A DNA stretch of 64,000 bases from Neorhizobium galegae bv. orientalis str. HAMBI 540 (GTDB lineage: Bacteria; Pseudomonadota; Alphaproteobacteria; Rhizobiales; Rhizobiaceae), in assembly GCF_000731315.1 (NCBI RefSeq), contig NZ_HG938353.1:496001-560000 (forward strand). The letters are read 5' to 3'. Made by a program: the position numbers and the translations under genes. A model generated the notes under the pieces. It saw only the letters and a program-made list of their open reading frames with translations, did no database searches and was not told the DNA's origin. Positions 35,970 through 45,720 of the stretch are shown here, piece by piece. Position 1 is the stretch's first letter, and every line of letters starts with the position of its first letter.

Positions 35970-36965
35970 ATGCGGGGGAGAATGCTGATCGTTGGATTGC
36001 TGGCCTTTGCGCCCCCGGCTTTCGCCAACGATTCCATGGCGGAACTGAAGACGGGCGGGCTGATCTACGTCCAGACCTCGGATGTGGCGATGGCCGAGGA
36101 ACAGCTCTACATTTCCCGCGACGAAGTGCGGGTCGATTACGTCTTCAAGAACGCCAGCGACAAGGATGTTGAAAGCGTCATCGCCTTCCCAATGCCGGAC
36201 ATCACCGGCAGCATGGATAGCGATATCGCGCTCGAGAACACCGACAGTGACAATTTCCTCGGTTTTTCGGTTGTGCAGGACAGCCGGCAGATCAAGCCGG
36301 AACTGCAGCAGCGGGTGCTGGCGGCCGGCATCGACCGCACCGACGAACTCGTGGCGCGCAACATTCCGCTTCTGCCCTATAGCGACAGGACGCTTGCCGC
36401 ACTCAAGGCCCTGCCCGAAGACGTGAAGGCCGCCTGGATCGCCGAAGGGCTGGTGTTCGTCAACCGCTACGACGCCGGCAAGGGCTGGCAAGAGGACCTG
36501 ACGCCTGCCTGGACGCTGCGCTCGGTCTATTGGTGGAAGACGAAATTTCCGGCCGGCAAGCCCGTCCGTGTCAGCCACCGCTATAAGCCGAGCGTCGGGG
36601 GCACTGTCGCCATGACCTTCATCGATCAGGGTAAGCCGGCGACGAACTACAAGGACTATGCCGACCGCTACTGCATCGACACCGCATTCATGAAGACGGC
36701 CGCAAAACTCGAAGCGGCGGCCGGAAAAGGCGGCCCGAACTATACCGAGCAATGGGTGTCCTACATCCTCACCACCGGCGCCAACTGGGGCGGTTCGATC
36801 GGTAAGTTCAAGCTGACGATCGACAAGGGCAGGGAGAAGGATTACCTCAGCTTCTGCGGCAACGGCGTGAAGAAGATCGGCCCCACGACTTTCGAAATGA
36901 CCGCCGACGATTTCTATCCGGAAAAGGATCTGAATATCCTGTTCCTGACGGCTGCCGATCAGTGA
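35970..36965 (+). CDS. DUF4424 family exported protein
   Basis: A 331-residue protein with a signal peptide (MRGRMLIVGLLAFAPPAFA) and a beta-rich mature domain. Conserved-looking segments are NDSMAELKTGGLIYVQTSDV near the start and TPAWTLRSVYWWKTKFPAGK near residue 182. NWGGSIGKFKLTIDKGREKD is near 278. Two late cysteines (YCIDTAF, SFCGNG) could pair. I believe it belongs to DUF4424, a periplasmic family of unknown function. The start could also be the ATG at 35949; 35970 gives a better signal peptide and follows a G-rich stretch. Confidence 0.82.
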   Translation: MRGRMLIVGLLAFAPPAFANDSMAELKTGGLIYVQTSDVAMAEEQLYISRDEVRVDYVFKNASDKDVESVIAFPMPDITGSMDSDIALENTDSDNFLGFSVVQDSRQIKPELQQRVLAAGIDRTDELVARNIPLLPYSDRTLAALKALPEDVKAAWIAEGLVFVNRYDAGKGWQEDLTPAWTLRSVYWWKTKFPAGKPVRVSHRYKPSVGGTVAMTFIDQGKPATNYKDYADRYCIDTAFMKTAAKLEAAAGKGGPNYTEQWVSYILTTGANWGGSIGKFKLTIDKGREKDYLSFCGNGVKKIGPTTFEMTADDFYPEKDLNILFLTAADQ

Positions 36966-37089
36966 CGGCGGCCGCTCAGATCCGAATTCAGTAATATTGA
37001 ATGAAAGTGATCGTGCCGGCGCTTGCCGGCCGGGTCGGAAAGCGCGATGTTTCCGGCTGTAAGTTAGCCGACAGTTCCGGAAACATCTC

Positions 37090-37683
37090 ATGCCGCGCCG
37101 CCCTGCCGACGGTTATGATCCCATCGCGATCGTTCTGCACTGGCTGATCGCATTGTTGATCCTCGGCCTGCTGGTGCTCGGCTTCGTCATGACCCTCCAA
37201 TCGATTGATCCAGCCCTGCAGTTCTCGCTTTTCCAGTGGCACAAGTCCTTCGGCATGCTGGCGCTGCTTCTGGCGGCCGTGAGGCTCGTCCATTCGCTGA
37301 CCGTCGTACGGGTGAAACCCGTCAAAGGTCTGAGCGCCCTGGAACATCGCTCGGCAGACGCGATGCATTATCTGCTGATGACTTTGGCGGGGGTGGTGCC
37401 GGTGGCCGGCTGGATGATCGCCTCCGTATCGCCGCTCGAAATTCCGACCTTCGCGTTCGATCTCGTCGTCATTCCGCATCTTCCGATGCCGAAGTCCGAT
37501 GCCGCCGAGGTCTGGTGGACGACCGTCCATGCGGTTCTCGCCTATTCGATGCTGGCACTCGTCCTCCTGCATTCGGGCGCCGCACTCTACCACCACTATG
37601 TCAGGCACGACGACGTGCTCACCCGCATGCTCGGCAGCCGGCACCGCACCGCAAAAACATCCATCGAGGAGCCGGGACCATGA
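37090..37683 (+). CDS. Cytochrome b561 family protein
   Basis: A 197-residue membrane protein with four helices and the expected haem-ligand histidines: IAIVLHWLIAL near residue 17, FQWHKSFGMLALLLAAVRLVH near 50-68, and TVHAVLAYSMLALVLLHS near 140-155. Prokaryotic b561 proteins carry electrons between the quinone pool and periplasmic partners. Its last bases overlap the start of a YceI gene (ATGA), a pairing found widely in proteobacteria. Confidence 0.93.
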   Translation: MPRRPADGYDPIAIVLHWLIALLILGLLVLGFVMTLQSIDPALQFSLFQWHKSFGMLALLLAAVRLVHSLTVVRVKPVKGLSALEHRSADAMHYLLMTLAGVVPVAGWMIASVSPLEIPTFAFDLVVIPHLPMPKSDAAEVWWTTVHAVLAYSMLALVLLHSGAALYHHYVRHDDVLTRMLGSRHRTAKTSIEEPGP

Positions 37684-38267
37684 CCCGCAAGACAACCGTC
37701 ATCGCAGCCATGCTGCTCGCCATGTCGCTCCCCGGAGCCGGCTTCTCGGCCGTGAACGTTCCGAGCCTCACCGAGGCGGCGGGGCGTTATGCCATCACCT
37801 CCGGTTCCCGCATCGCGTTTGCCGTGGATCAGGTCGGCGGCGGTGGCATCAAAGGCAAGTTCGGTAAGTTTTCAGGCACGTTTAACCTGAAGGCCGGCGA
37901 TCTTACGCATTCAATGGTGAATTTCGATCTGAAGCCGGAAAGCGTCAGCACCGGCCAGGACCGCATCGACGCCTTCCTGCGTTCCGGTGCCGTCTTCGAT
38001 TCCGGTCATTTCGAGACGATCTCGTTCCGCTCGGAACGGGTCGAGCAGACCGGCCCGGACAGCGCCCGCATCACCGGCACGCTGACCGCCAAGGGTCATA
38101 GCTCGTCCGAAGTCTTCGATGTGAAACTGACCTCCTGGAGTGGCCGCAGGATAGGTTTCAATGTCAGCGGCAAGATCTTCCGCTCCCGCTACGCCATGGA
38201 CGTCGGCACGCCGATCTATTCCAATGTCGTGCAGTTCGACATGGTGATCGAAGGCGAGCGGAACTAG
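37680..38267 (+). CDS. YceI family periplasmic isoprenoid-binding protein
   Basis: A 195-residue protein with a signal peptide (MTRKTTVIAAMLLAMSLPGAG) and a lipocalin-like YceI domain. Family segments are GGGIKGKFGKFSGTFNL near residue 58 and STGQDRIDAFLRSGAVFDS near 95. GTLTAKGHSSSEVFDV is near 138. YceI proteins bind long isoprenoids such as ubiquinone-8. The 4-base overlap with cytochrome b561 means coupled translation and suggests a joint redox role with bound quinone. Confidence 0.92.
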   Translation: MTRKTTVIAAMLLAMSLPGAGFSAVNVPSLTEAAGRYAITSGSRIAFAVDQVGGGGIKGKFGKFSGTFNLKAGDLTHSMVNFDLKPESVSTGQDRIDAFLRSGAVFDSGHFETISFRSERVEQTGPDSARITGTLTAKGHSSSEVFDVKLTSWSGRRIGFNVSGKIFRSRYAMDVGTPIYSNVVQFDMVIEGERN

Positions 38268-38522
38268 GAACCGCCCCTTCAATGGGATGCGTTACTTCAT
38301 TCGACGTAGGAGGATACTGCTTCGGAGCCTCCGTGCCGCATGCCATCGAGGCGTGGAAAGACACTTCCAAATGAAGTATCTGATTTCAAAGCCGTAATTG
38401 AGGGGTGGGGTCTGGGTTCGAATTTATCCGACGACTAACGCTTTCGAAGTATGAGCTTTTGTCATGCTTGCGCCATCTAAAAATTATGACACTCTGGCCA
38501 AGGTATAATTTGGGGGAGTGTA

Positions 38523-39362
38523 ATGGCGCAGTTAGTATATCCCATTGATGCGGATACTCTTCTGGCAGATGTTGATGCTGCTCGCTCGATGGCCAAGAAT
38601 TATGCCGGAGCTTATCAATCGGCATCGCCTTATCCGCATATCTGCATCGACAATTTCCTGCCCGAGCAGGTTCTGGAGAACGTCCTGACCGACCTCCGGA
38701 ACCGTCCGGAAAAGGAAACGACCTTTGCGAGGGCGCAGGAAAACAAGAAGGTCTCCTATGTTCCGGAGCGGCTTCCGACCTACACCAAGAACCTGTTTTA
38801 TGCGCTGAATTCGCGGCCCTTCATCCTGTTCCTGGAGGAGATGACCGGGATCGAAGGATTGATCCCCGATCCGTTCTTTTTCGGCGCCGGTGTCCATGAG
38901 ACCGCCAACGGCGGGCATCTCGATATCCATGCGGACTTCAACCTCCATTCCAAGATGAAGGTCGAGCGCCGGCTCAACACGCTGATCTATCTCAACAAGG
39001 ACTGGCGGGAAGAGTGGGGCGGCTCGTTCGAGATCTGGGACAAGGAAATGAAGGGCAAGGTGCACAGCTTCACTCCCCTGTTCAATCGCATGGTCACCTT
39101 CTCGACCACGTCGGATTCCTTCCACGGCAACCCCTCGGTCGTGAACCATCCGGATGGCAAGTCGAGAGATTCGATCGCGCTCTATTATTACACGGCGACC
39201 TGGGACGATTCCCGCAAGTCGCATTCGACGCTCTTCAAGCCGCGGCCGAATTCCACCGACAAGAAGGACTACGCCGAAATACGCCGCGACGTGCTGCGGG
39301 ATTTCACACCGCCGATGCTCTATCGCAAGATCATCGGGCCGCTGAGCCGCCTCGGTTTCTAA
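38523..39362 (+). CDS. 2-oxoglutarate/Fe(II)-dependent oxygenase, prolyl-hydroxylase type
   Basis: A 279-residue protein with a P4Hc-like double-stranded beta-helix. The iron ligands appear as H-x-D in DIHADFNLHSKM near residue 142 and the distal His in SDSFHGNPSVV near 201. The 2-oxoglutarate-binding Arg is in SRDSIALYYYTA near 215. NTLIYLNKDWREEWGGSFEI is typical of the family. The N-terminal part has PYPHICIDNFLP. The substrate is unknown; relatives act on peptides, sugars or exopolysaccharide-linked molecules. The 255 bases upstream are AT-richer than average and contain TATAAT at about 38505, a likely -10 box. Confidence 0.88.
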   Translation: MAQLVYPIDADTLLADVDAARSMAKNYAGAYQSASPYPHICIDNFLPEQVLENVLTDLRNRPEKETTFARAQENKKVSYVPERLPTYTKNLFYALNSRPFILFLEEMTGIEGLIPDPFFFGAGVHETANGGHLDIHADFNLHSKMKVERRLNTLIYLNKDWREEWGGSFEIWDKEMKGKVHSFTPLFNRMVTFSTTSDSFHGNPSVVNHPDGKSRDSIALYYYTATWDDSRKSHSTLFKPRPNSTDKKDYAEIRRDVLRDFTPPMLYRKIIGPLSRLGF

Positions 39363-39385
39363 TCCGGGAGAACCTGACGGTCGGG

Positions 39386-41305
39386 TCAGCCGGCAAAGCC
39401 GACGCCGATCTGGGGCTGGCCGAGCGTCTTGAACACGGTCGAGACGATGCCGGCGCGGTCGAGGCCGGCCTTGGCATACATCGCGTCCGGGCTCGCCTGC
39501 TGCATCCAGATGTCCGGCAGCACCAGCGAGCGGATTTTCAGGCCGTTGTCGAGCAGGCCCTCGGTCGCGAGGAACTGCAGCACATGGCTGCCGAAGCCGC
39601 CAACCGCACCTTCCTCGATGGTGATGAGCACTTCGTGATGGCGGGCGAGTTGGCGGATCAGATCTTGGTCCAGCGGCTTGGCGAAACGCGCATCCGCTAC
39701 CGTTGTCGAAAGACCGGCGGCATCGAGATCCTCGGCTGCAAGCACACATTCCTTAAGGCGCGTGCCGAAGGAGAGCAGCGCCACCTTGGCGCCTTGCTTG
39801 ACCACCCGGCCCTTGCCGATTTCAAGAATCTGGCCACGTTCCGGCAGTTCGATCCCGACGCCTTCGCCGCGCGGATAACGGAAGGAGATCGGGCCTTCGT
39901 CATAGGCAGCGGCCGTGCGCACCATATGCTTCAGCTCCGCCTCGTCGGCGGCAGCCATCACCACCATGCCCGGCAAGGTGGCGAGGAAGGTCGTATCGAA
40001 TGAGCCCGCGTGGGTCGGCCCGTCGGCGCCGACGAAGCCGGCGCGGTCGATCGGGAAACGCACCGGCAGTCCCTGGATCGCCACGTCATGGACGATCTGG
40101 TCGTAACCGCGCTGCAGGAAGGTCGAATAGAGCGCGCAGAAAGGCTTGTAGCCTTCGGCGGCAAGGCCTGCCGCAAATGTCACCGCATGCTGTTCGGCAA
40201 TGCCGACATCGAAGGTCCGGGCCGGGAAGACATCCGCCAGCTTGTCGATGCCGGTGCCGTTCGGCATCGCCGCGGTGACGCCGACGATCTTCTCGTCGAG
40301 GGCGGCTTCCTGGACCAGCGCTTCGCCGAAGACGCTCGTATAGCTCGGTGCGTTCGGCTTCGATTTCGCCTGCGCACCGGTGATGACGTCGAACTTGTTG
40401 ACGCCGTGATACTTGTCGGCGGCGGCTTCCGCCGGCGCGTAACCCTTGCCCTTCTGCGTCACCACATGGATCAGCACCGGGCCGCGGGCATTGTCTCGCA
40501 CGTTGCGCAGTACCGGCAGGAGGTGGTCGAAGGAATGGCCGTCGATCGGGCCGATATGGTAGAAGCCCATTTCCTCGAACATCGTGCCGCCGGTGACGTA
40601 ACCACGCGCATGTTCGACGGCGCGGGTAATCGCCCGGTCGACATTCTTGCCGAGATAGGCGGTCAGCTTCTTGCCGAGGTCGCGAAAGCCCATATAGGTG
40701 CGGCCGGAGGCGAGGCGCGCCAGATAAGCGCTCATCGCGCCGGTCGGCGGGGCGATCGACATGTCGTTGTCGTTCAAGATGACGATCAGTCGGGCATCCA
40801 GCGCGCCGGCATTGTTGAGCGCCTCATAGGCCATGCCGGCCGACATCGCGCCGTCGCCGATGACAGCGATGACGTTGCGCTTCGAGCCGGAAAGGTCGGC
40901 CGCGACGGCCATGCCGAGGCCGGCTGAGATCGATGTGGAAGAGTGTGCCGCGCCGAACGGATCGTATTCGCTCTCGGCCCGGCGGGTGAAGCCGGAAAGC
41001 CCGTCCTCCTGGCGCAACGTGCGAATGCGGTCACGCCGGCCGGTGAGGATCTTGTGCGGATAACACTGGTGGCCGACGTCGAAGATCAGCCGGTCATCTG
41101 GCGTGTTGAATACCTTGTGGATGGCGATCGTCAGTTCCACGACGCCGAGGCCGGCACCGAGATGGCCGCCGGTGCGCGACACCGCATCGATCATCTCGTC
41201 GCGCAATTCGCGGGCAAGCTGCGTCAGGTCGCGATCTTCGATGACGCGAAGATCGGAGGGAAGCTTGACCTTGTCGAGCAATGGCGTGGCGGGGATTGAT
41301 GTCAC
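39386..41305 (-). CDS. dxs: 1-deoxy-D-xylulose-5-phosphate synthase
   Basis: A 639-residue thiamine-diphosphate enzyme that condenses pyruvate and glyceraldehyde-3-phosphate, the entry to the MEP isoprenoid pathway. The TPP motif is [18 protein letters not shown] ending in LNDNDMSI (about residues 150-183). [13 protein letters not shown] opens the protein. [15 protein letters not shown] and [10 protein letters not shown] mark the second and third domains. The start is a GTG at 41305 behind AAAAGG, giving the usual family length; a longer in-frame ATG form is rejected. Confidence 0.97.
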   Translation of the reverse strand: MTSIPATPLLDKVKLPSDLRVIEDRDLTQLARELRDEMIDAVSRTGGHLGAGLGVVELTIAIHKVFNTPDDRLIFDVGHQCYPHKILTGRRDRIRTLRQEDGLSGFTRRAESEYDPFGAAHSSTSISAGLGMAVAADLSGSKRNVIAVIGDGAMSAGMAYEALNNAGALDARLIVILNDNDMSIAPPTGAMSAYLARLASGRTYMGFRDLGKKLTAYLGKNVDRAITRAVEHARGYVTGGTMFEEMGFYHIGPIDGHSFDHLLPVLRNVRDNARGPVLIHVVTQKGKGYAPAEAAADKYHGVNKFDVITGAQAKSKPNAPSYTSVFGEALVQEAALDEKIVGVTAAMPNGTGIDKLADVFPARTFDVGIAEQHAVTFAAGLAAEGYKPFCALYSTFLQRGYDQIVHDVAIQGLPVRFPIDRAGFVGADGPTHAGSFDTTFLATLPGMVVMAAADEAELKHMVRTAAAYDEGPISFRYPRGEGVGIELPERGQILEIGKGRVVKQGAKVALLSFGTRLKECVLAAEDLDAAGLSTTVADARFAKPLDQDLIRQLARHHEVLITIEEGAVGGFGSHVLQFLATEGLLDNGLKIRSLVLPDIWMQQASPDAMYAKAGLDRAGIVSTVFKTLGQPQIGVGFAG

Positions 41306-41405
41306 GGACGATGGCCTTTTCTGCTCTTTCCGGAAGCGTGTTCTTCCCCAAGATGAGAAGAAAGCAGGCTTTTTCAAGTTGCATGACCTGCGGTTCTAAC
41401 GGATT

Positions 41406-42329
41406 TCAGGCAGTGGGCAAGGGGACAAACTCCTCCTCGTCCCCGGGCACGATGTCGAAACGGCCGGTGCGCCATTCCTCTTTCGCCTTTTCGATACGCT
41501 CCTTGGAGGAGGAAACGAAGTTCCACCAGATATAGCGTTTGGAATTCAGCGCCGCCCCGCCGAACAGCATCAGATGACAGCCCGGAGCGCCGGCTTCGAG
41601 GGTAATGTCGTCGCCCGGCCGGAAGACGAGAAGCTGGTCGGCCGCAAACCGGTCGCCGGAAACGACGAGTTCGCCGGAAAGAATGTAGATCGCCCGCTCC
41701 TCATGCGCCGCCGCAAACGGGAAGCGCTTGCCCGCCTCGAGGCGAAGATCGACATAGAGCGTGTCGGTGAAGGTCGAAACGGGCGAGCCAAGGCCTTCGA
41801 AAGCGCCGATCACCACCCGTCCGCTCGCCCCGTCCGCATCGATGACCGGCATCTTTTCCTTATCCGTGTGCGAGAAGGTCGGATCGATCTCCTCCTTATT
41901 ATCAGGCAGTGCCAGCCACGTCTGCAGCCCGGAGACCGACATCGGATGGCCGCGCAGGTTTTCCGGCGTGCGCTCCGAATGCACGATGCCGCGGCCAGCC
42001 GTCATCAGGTTGATGTCGCCCGGACGGATGGTGAGTTCGGTGCCGAGGCTGTCGCGGTGCTTGATCTCGCCGTCGAACAGGTAGGTGACGGTGGAAAGCC
42101 CGATATGCGGATGCGGCTTGACATCAAGCGCCTCGTCGGCCCGCAGCAGCGCCGGTCCCATCCGGTCGAAGAAGATGAACGGCCCCACCAGTCTTCTCTG
42201 CCGGCTCGGCAAAGCGCGCCGCACGGAAAACCCGCCGATATCGCTGGTGCGCGGAATGATCAGGTTCTCGATCGCATCGCAGGCAAAGGCGTCGCCCGCG
42301 ACCGGGTCGTTTCCGGGGAAAAAGGACAT
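41406..42329 (-). CDS. Pirin family protein
   Basis: A 307-residue bicupin. The N-terminal cupin carries the metal-binding histidines in KPHPHIGLSTVTYLF near residue 62 and GEIKHRDSLG near 78. VHSERTPEN near 115 completes the site. The C-terminal cupin (about 190-285) is more diverged. Bacterial pirins can be quercetinases or modulators of pyruvate metabolism; nothing here fixes which. The start at 42329 lies only 11 bases after the end of the hepT reading region, so the two may share a transcript. Confidence 0.92.
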   Translation of the reverse strand: MSFFPGNDPVAGDAFACDAIENLIIPRTSDIGGFSVRRALPSRQRRLVGPFIFFDRMGPALLRADEALDVKPHPHIGLSTVTYLFDGEIKHRDSLGTELTIRPGDINLMTAGRGIVHSERTPENLRGHPMSVSGLQTWLALPDNKEEIDPTFSHTDKEKMPVIDADGASGRVVIGAFEGLGSPVSTFTDTLYVDLRLEAGKRFPFAAAHEERAIYILSGELVVSGDRFAADQLLVFRPGDDITLEAGAPGCHLMLFGGAALNSKRYIWWNFVSSSKERIEKAKEEWRTGRFDIVPGDEEEFVPLPTA

Positions 42330-42340
42330 GGGGGAGCTTC

Positions 42341-42702
42341 CTAAAGCGTTTCCTGGTCTTCGGGATATCGGGCGAGAAAGGCTTCCAAATCGGCGAGCAA
42401 CGGTGGCAGACGATGCGTGATCGCCGCCCAAATCACCGCATCGAGTACATCGGGAAGTCATGCCGCAGGATATTGCCGAGGTTTCGTATGCCGCGCCAAT
42501 CATGCTGCGGAAACAGCTCTTCAGCAAGCGGGCCAAGTTTAACGGCTGCCTCCGAAAGTCGCGCGAGGCATCGCTCAGACGCATCCTTTGTCAGCCGGTT
42601 CTTGGAATAAATGGTGAAATCCATGCCAAGGGTGTATTCAAGAACGGCTTGCCCGTTTTCGATAATATCACGCATGCGGATAAGAGGGCGCTTAGTAGGC
42701 AA
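42341..42702 (-). pseudogene. hepT: hepT-like HEPN (DUF86) toxin gene, frameshifted
   Basis: Read from a TTG at 42702, which overlaps the mntA stop, the frame gives a DUF86/HepT protein (LPTKRPLIRMRDIIENGQAV, then RNLGNILRHDFP). It then hits a stop at 42433-42435, about 90 residues in. Shifting frame by one base at about 42455-42462 restores the missing C-terminus, starting DVLDAVIWAAITHRLPPLLA and ending at a stop at 42341, just as whole DUF86 proteins do. The total of 362 bases is one short of a multiple of three, so a single-base deletion explains it. It is either a real inactivating mutation or a sequencing error. The intact partner mntA is upstream. Confidence 0.8.
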
Positions 42703-43003
42703 TGGCGCGATCCCGTTCCACATTCCGCCGGAGCCGTTCCTTCTGCAGCGGTTCGGCAATGATATCCACACTGCTGGCACCCGTAATGCTTGAGATCAAT
42801 GCGCGTAGATCTTCAAGGGCGCTAAAGTAGCCGAAACCCGACTGGATCACGGGTTCACCAAATTTGACGAGAACGTCAAGATCGGATTCTACCGTCGCTT
42901 CGCCTCGGGCAACCGAGCCAAAGATCGACACATGCTCCGCACCCGCGGCACGCAGCTCGTCCTCATGCTCTCTCAGCTTGGCGATGACCAGATCTTTGTC
43001 CAT
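42692..43003 (-). CDS. mntA: MntA-type minimal nucleotidyltransferase antitoxin
   Basis: A 103-residue minimal nucleotidyltransferase. It carries the signature GSVARGEATVESDLDVLV near residue 29, which is the G-S-x2-R-G-x5-S-D-x-D pattern of the family, plus a third acidic residue in ASSVDIIAE near 78. In the MntA-HepT system this protein adds AMP units to the HEPN toxin and neutralises it. The stop overlaps the start of the frameshifted hepT. The antitoxin itself looks intact. Confidence 0.88.
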   Translation of the reverse strand: MDKDLVIAKLREHEDELRAAGAEHVSIFGSVARGEATVESDLDVLVKFGEPVIQSGFGYFSALEDLRALISSITGASSVDIIAEPLQKERLRRNVERDRAIAY

Positions 43004-43043
43004 GCGGACAATATAGTGGAGCGGTAGGATTTGGTCGATAGCC

Positions 43044-43406
43044 TCAGTCGGGACACCCGCTCAAGCTCACTGCATTCCCGACCGTCGCCCCAAGCTCGAC
43101 GCAGCCGTCTGCATGGCACAGTTTCCACCCACTCGGCGTCATGCCTGAAGCCGCCAGTGAAACGCGCTCCTGTGGCGGCAGCGTCGGGTGCCAAACCCAC
43201 CAGCCGTCCTTCAGCACCGCGTCCGCCCCAGGTTCCATGCCGGCGCCGGACCCTTTGACCTCCGCCTGACGAAGCTCCAGCCCGGCCGGTGTCACGGCCC
43301 ACGTCTCTCGCCATTCCGTCTTCTGCACCGAATGGGTCCAGGAAAGCGTGAACATCGAGACGGCAAGGGCGGTCAGCTTGCCGCCCGCCAGGATGCAGAG
43401 GCTCAC
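43044..43406 (-). CDS. DUF1850 domain protein of a TAXI-TRAP cluster
   Basis: A 120-residue protein with an N-terminal hydrophobic stretch (LTALAVSMFTLSWTHSVQKTEW) that is probably a signal anchor. A DUF1850 domain follows, with WRETWAVTPAGLELRQAEVKG near residue 33 and GWWVWHPTLPPQERVSLAA near 69. DUF1850 genes typically lie directly after fused TRAP permeases of the TAXI type, as here (10-base gap). Its function in transport is unknown. Confidence 0.88.
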   Translation of the reverse strand: MSLCILAGGKLTALAVSMFTLSWTHSVQKTEWRETWAVTPAGLELRQAEVKGSGAGMEPGADAVLKDGWWVWHPTLPPQERVSLAASGMTPSGWKLCHADGCVELGATVGNAVSLSGCPD

Positions 43407-43416
43407 CGCCCGTCGC

Positions 43417-45525
43417 TCATGTCAGTGCCGGCGCGGCCGGCGCGCTGCGGTTCCGCCACCAGTGTTGCGCGACGATGATGACGCCGAGTACCCAGCCGAG
43501 TTCGTCGGTCCAGGGAAGCGCCACCACCAGGCTTGCGCCGGCGATGAAGGCGAGCAGGCGCTCCCACGCCGCCATGCGGGCGAACAGGAAGCCGACCACC
43601 GCCGTGCCCCAGAGCGCGATGCCGAAGCACGCTTTCAGGAATACATAGGCGACTTCGACCGGATAACCCCAAGCCGCAGCAATCGCACCCGGGTCCTGCA
43701 GCATCAGGGCTGGCGTGTAGACGGCCATGAAGGGCACAACGAAACCGGCGGTCGCGAGCTTGGTCGCCTCCACGCCGATCTTCAGCCCCGAGGTCTTCGC
43801 CATCGGTGCTGCCGCGAAGGCTGCGAGTGCGACGGGCGGCGTCAGGTCCGCCATGATGCCGAAATAGAAGACGAACATGTGGCTGACGATCAGCGGCACG
43901 CCGAGTTCGAGCAGCGCAGGTCCGGCAAGCGACGAGGTGATGATGTAGTTCGGGATCGTCGGAATGCCCATGCCGAGGATCAGGCAGGTGATCATAGTCA
44001 AGACCAGCGACAGGAACAGGTTGTGCTCGCCGACCCGGATGATCGCGCCGACAAAGGTCGAGGCGATGCCGGTCAGCGTCAGCGTGCCGATGACGATGCC
44101 GACGATGGCGCAGGCGATGCCGACCGGCAGCGCATTCTTGGCGCCCTCGGCCATCGCGTCGCGGCAGATCGCCAACGTCTCGCGCCCACCCTTGACGAAG
44201 ATGCAGCCGACGATCAGGGCGAGGATGACGATCGCCAGGAAGTTGACCCCGTAGCGCAGGAAGGCGGCGGCGGCGATGCCGAGCACGAGCCAGAAGACGA
44301 GGCGGAAGGCAAGCGGGCCGATGCTTGCGGCAAGCGGCATGCCGAGGATCAGCACGATGACCAGAGCCAGGCCCATCGTTCCGGCGAAGATCGGCGTATA
44401 ACCGGCAAACAGCAGGTAGACGAGGGCGGCGAGCGGCAGGATCAGTGGCCAGTGCTCCCGGACGGCAGCCCAGGGGTTCGGCAGGTCGGCCTTGCTCATG
44501 CCCTTGAGGCCCGCTTTGCCTGCCTCCAGGAACACCATCCAGAAGCAGACGCCGAAATAGAGCACGGCCGGGATGATCGCGGCCTTGACGATTTCCGCAT
44601 AGGAGACGTTGAGCGTTTCCGCCATGATGAAGGCGACGGCGCCCATGACCGGTGGCATGATCTGCCCGCCCATCGAGGACGTCGCCTCGACGCCGCCGGC
44701 AAAGGCCGAGCGGAAGCCGAAGCGCTTCATCAGCGGAATGGTGAACTGGCCGGAGGCGACGACATTGGCGACGCCCGAGCCGGAAATCGTGCCCATCAGC
44801 GCCGAGGACATCACGCAAACCTGCGCCGGTCCGCCGCGCCAGGTGCCGACGAGGCCGAGTGCGAAATCGTTGAAGAGCGCCAGCATGCCGGCGCGCTCCA
44901 GAAAGGCGGCAAAGACCACGAAGATGAAGATATACGCCGCCGAGACGTAGATCGGCGTTCCGTAGATGCCCTCGGTCCCATAGGCGAAATTCTCGATGAT
45001 CTGTTCGAAATCGTAACCGCGATGGATGAACGGCCCGGGGGCGTATTGGCCGAAAAAGCAATAGGCGAGGAATATGGCGGCGATGATCGTCAGCGGCAGG
45101 CCCATCAGCCGTCGCGCCGCTTCAAAGACGAGCACGATCAGCACGGTTCCGACGATAAGGTCCGGCGTCGTCAGGAACCCGCTCCTGACGATCAGGTCGT
45201 GGTAGAAGACCCAATTGTAGAGCCCGGTCAGGAAGCCGACGATGCCAAGTGCCCAGAACCAGATCTTGCCGGCTTTCGTTTTGGCGACGAGATTGCCGAT
45301 CAGCACGAAACCGAGCAGCAGCAGGAAGCCAACATGCATGGCGCGGACGATCTGGCTCGCAAGCGTCCCGTAGGCGGCGGTCCAGAGCTGGAAAAGGGTA
45401 AAGGCAAAGGCGATCCAGAAGGCGATCCGCCCGGTCAAACCTTCGCCGAACCCGGCTGGCAGGCCCTCGATCGGCTCTTCGGCGCTCTGCGAGATCATCG
45501 GGTTTGGCATTGGGGTTTCGGACAT
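43417..45525 (-). CDS. TRAP transporter fused permease (TAXI type)
   Basis: A 702-residue membrane protein joining the small (DctQ-like) and large (DctM-like) TRAP subunits. It has around 16-18 hydrophobic segments. The DctM-like part has GTISGSGVANVVASGQFTIPLMK near residue 250, ATSSMGGQIMPPVMGAVAFIMA near 285, and LGMGIPTIPNYIITSSLAGPAL near 520. These transporters import organic anions, driven by Na+ or H+ gradients, with a binding protein (here at 45721). The ATG at 45525 follows the operon layout; an in-frame upstream extension runs into the intergenic repeat. The substrate is unknown. Confidence 0.93.
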   Translation of the reverse strand: MSETPMPNPMISQSAEEPIEGLPAGFGEGLTGRIAFWIAFAFTLFQLWTAAYGTLASQIVRAMHVGFLLLLGFVLIGNLVAKTKAGKIWFWALGIVGFLTGLYNWVFYHDLIVRSGFLTTPDLIVGTVLIVLVFEAARRLMGLPLTIIAAIFLAYCFFGQYAPGPFIHRGYDFEQIIENFAYGTEGIYGTPIYVSAAYIFIFVVFAAFLERAGMLALFNDFALGLVGTWRGGPAQVCVMSSALMGTISGSGVANVVASGQFTIPLMKRFGFRSAFAGGVEATSSMGGQIMPPVMGAVAFIMAETLNVSYAEIVKAAIIPAVLYFGVCFWMVFLEAGKAGLKGMSKADLPNPWAAVREHWPLILPLAALVYLLFAGYTPIFAGTMGLALVIVLILGMPLAASIGPLAFRLVFWLVLGIAAAAFLRYGVNFLAIVILALIVGCIFVKGGRETLAICRDAMAEGAKNALPVGIACAIVGIVIGTLTLTGIASTFVGAIIRVGEHNLFLSLVLTMITCLILGMGIPTIPNYIITSSLAGPALLELGVPLIVSHMFVFYFGIMADLTPPVALAAFAAAPMAKTSGLKIGVEATKLATAGFVVPFMAVYTPALMLQDPGAIAAAWGYPVEVAYVFLKACFGIALWGTAVVGFLFARMAAWERLLAFIAGASLVVALPWTDELGWVLGVIIVAQHWWRNRSAPAAPALT

Positions 45526-45560
45526 TGGTTCTCTCGGCAAGCTCTCTGGTCTGTTGGGAA

Positions 45561-45689
45561 ACCCCCTCTGGCCTGCCGGCCATCTCCCCACAAGGGGGAG
45601 AAGACCCGCGGCTCCCTCCCGACCAAGTGGGCGTCGGCGGGCGGCAGGTTAAGCCCCTCCCCCTTGTGGGGAGGGGTTTGGGGGGGGAC
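45561..45689. repeat. Intergenic palindromic repeat (copy A)
   Basis: Two exact 17-bp inverted arms, CTCCCCACAAGGGGGAG (45584-45600) and CTCCCCCTTGTGGGGAG (45657-45673), lie in the gap between the TAXI binding-protein gene and its permease. The flank CCCCCTCTGGCCTGCCGGCCAT (split here by the 20-base rule at 45562-45583) matches the outer part of the repeat at 51784. Such GC-rich palindromic intergenic elements (RIME-like) are scattered in rhizobial genomes. Confidence 0.75.
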
Positions 45690-45720
45690 TTGCTGCAATA
45701 GGCAAAGTCTGCGTATCGCT

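Noticed and set aside
38405..38425. GGTTCGAAT resembling a tRNA T-loop
   Set aside because: The flanking bases do not pair as a T-stem and no anticodon or acceptor arm can be found on either strand.
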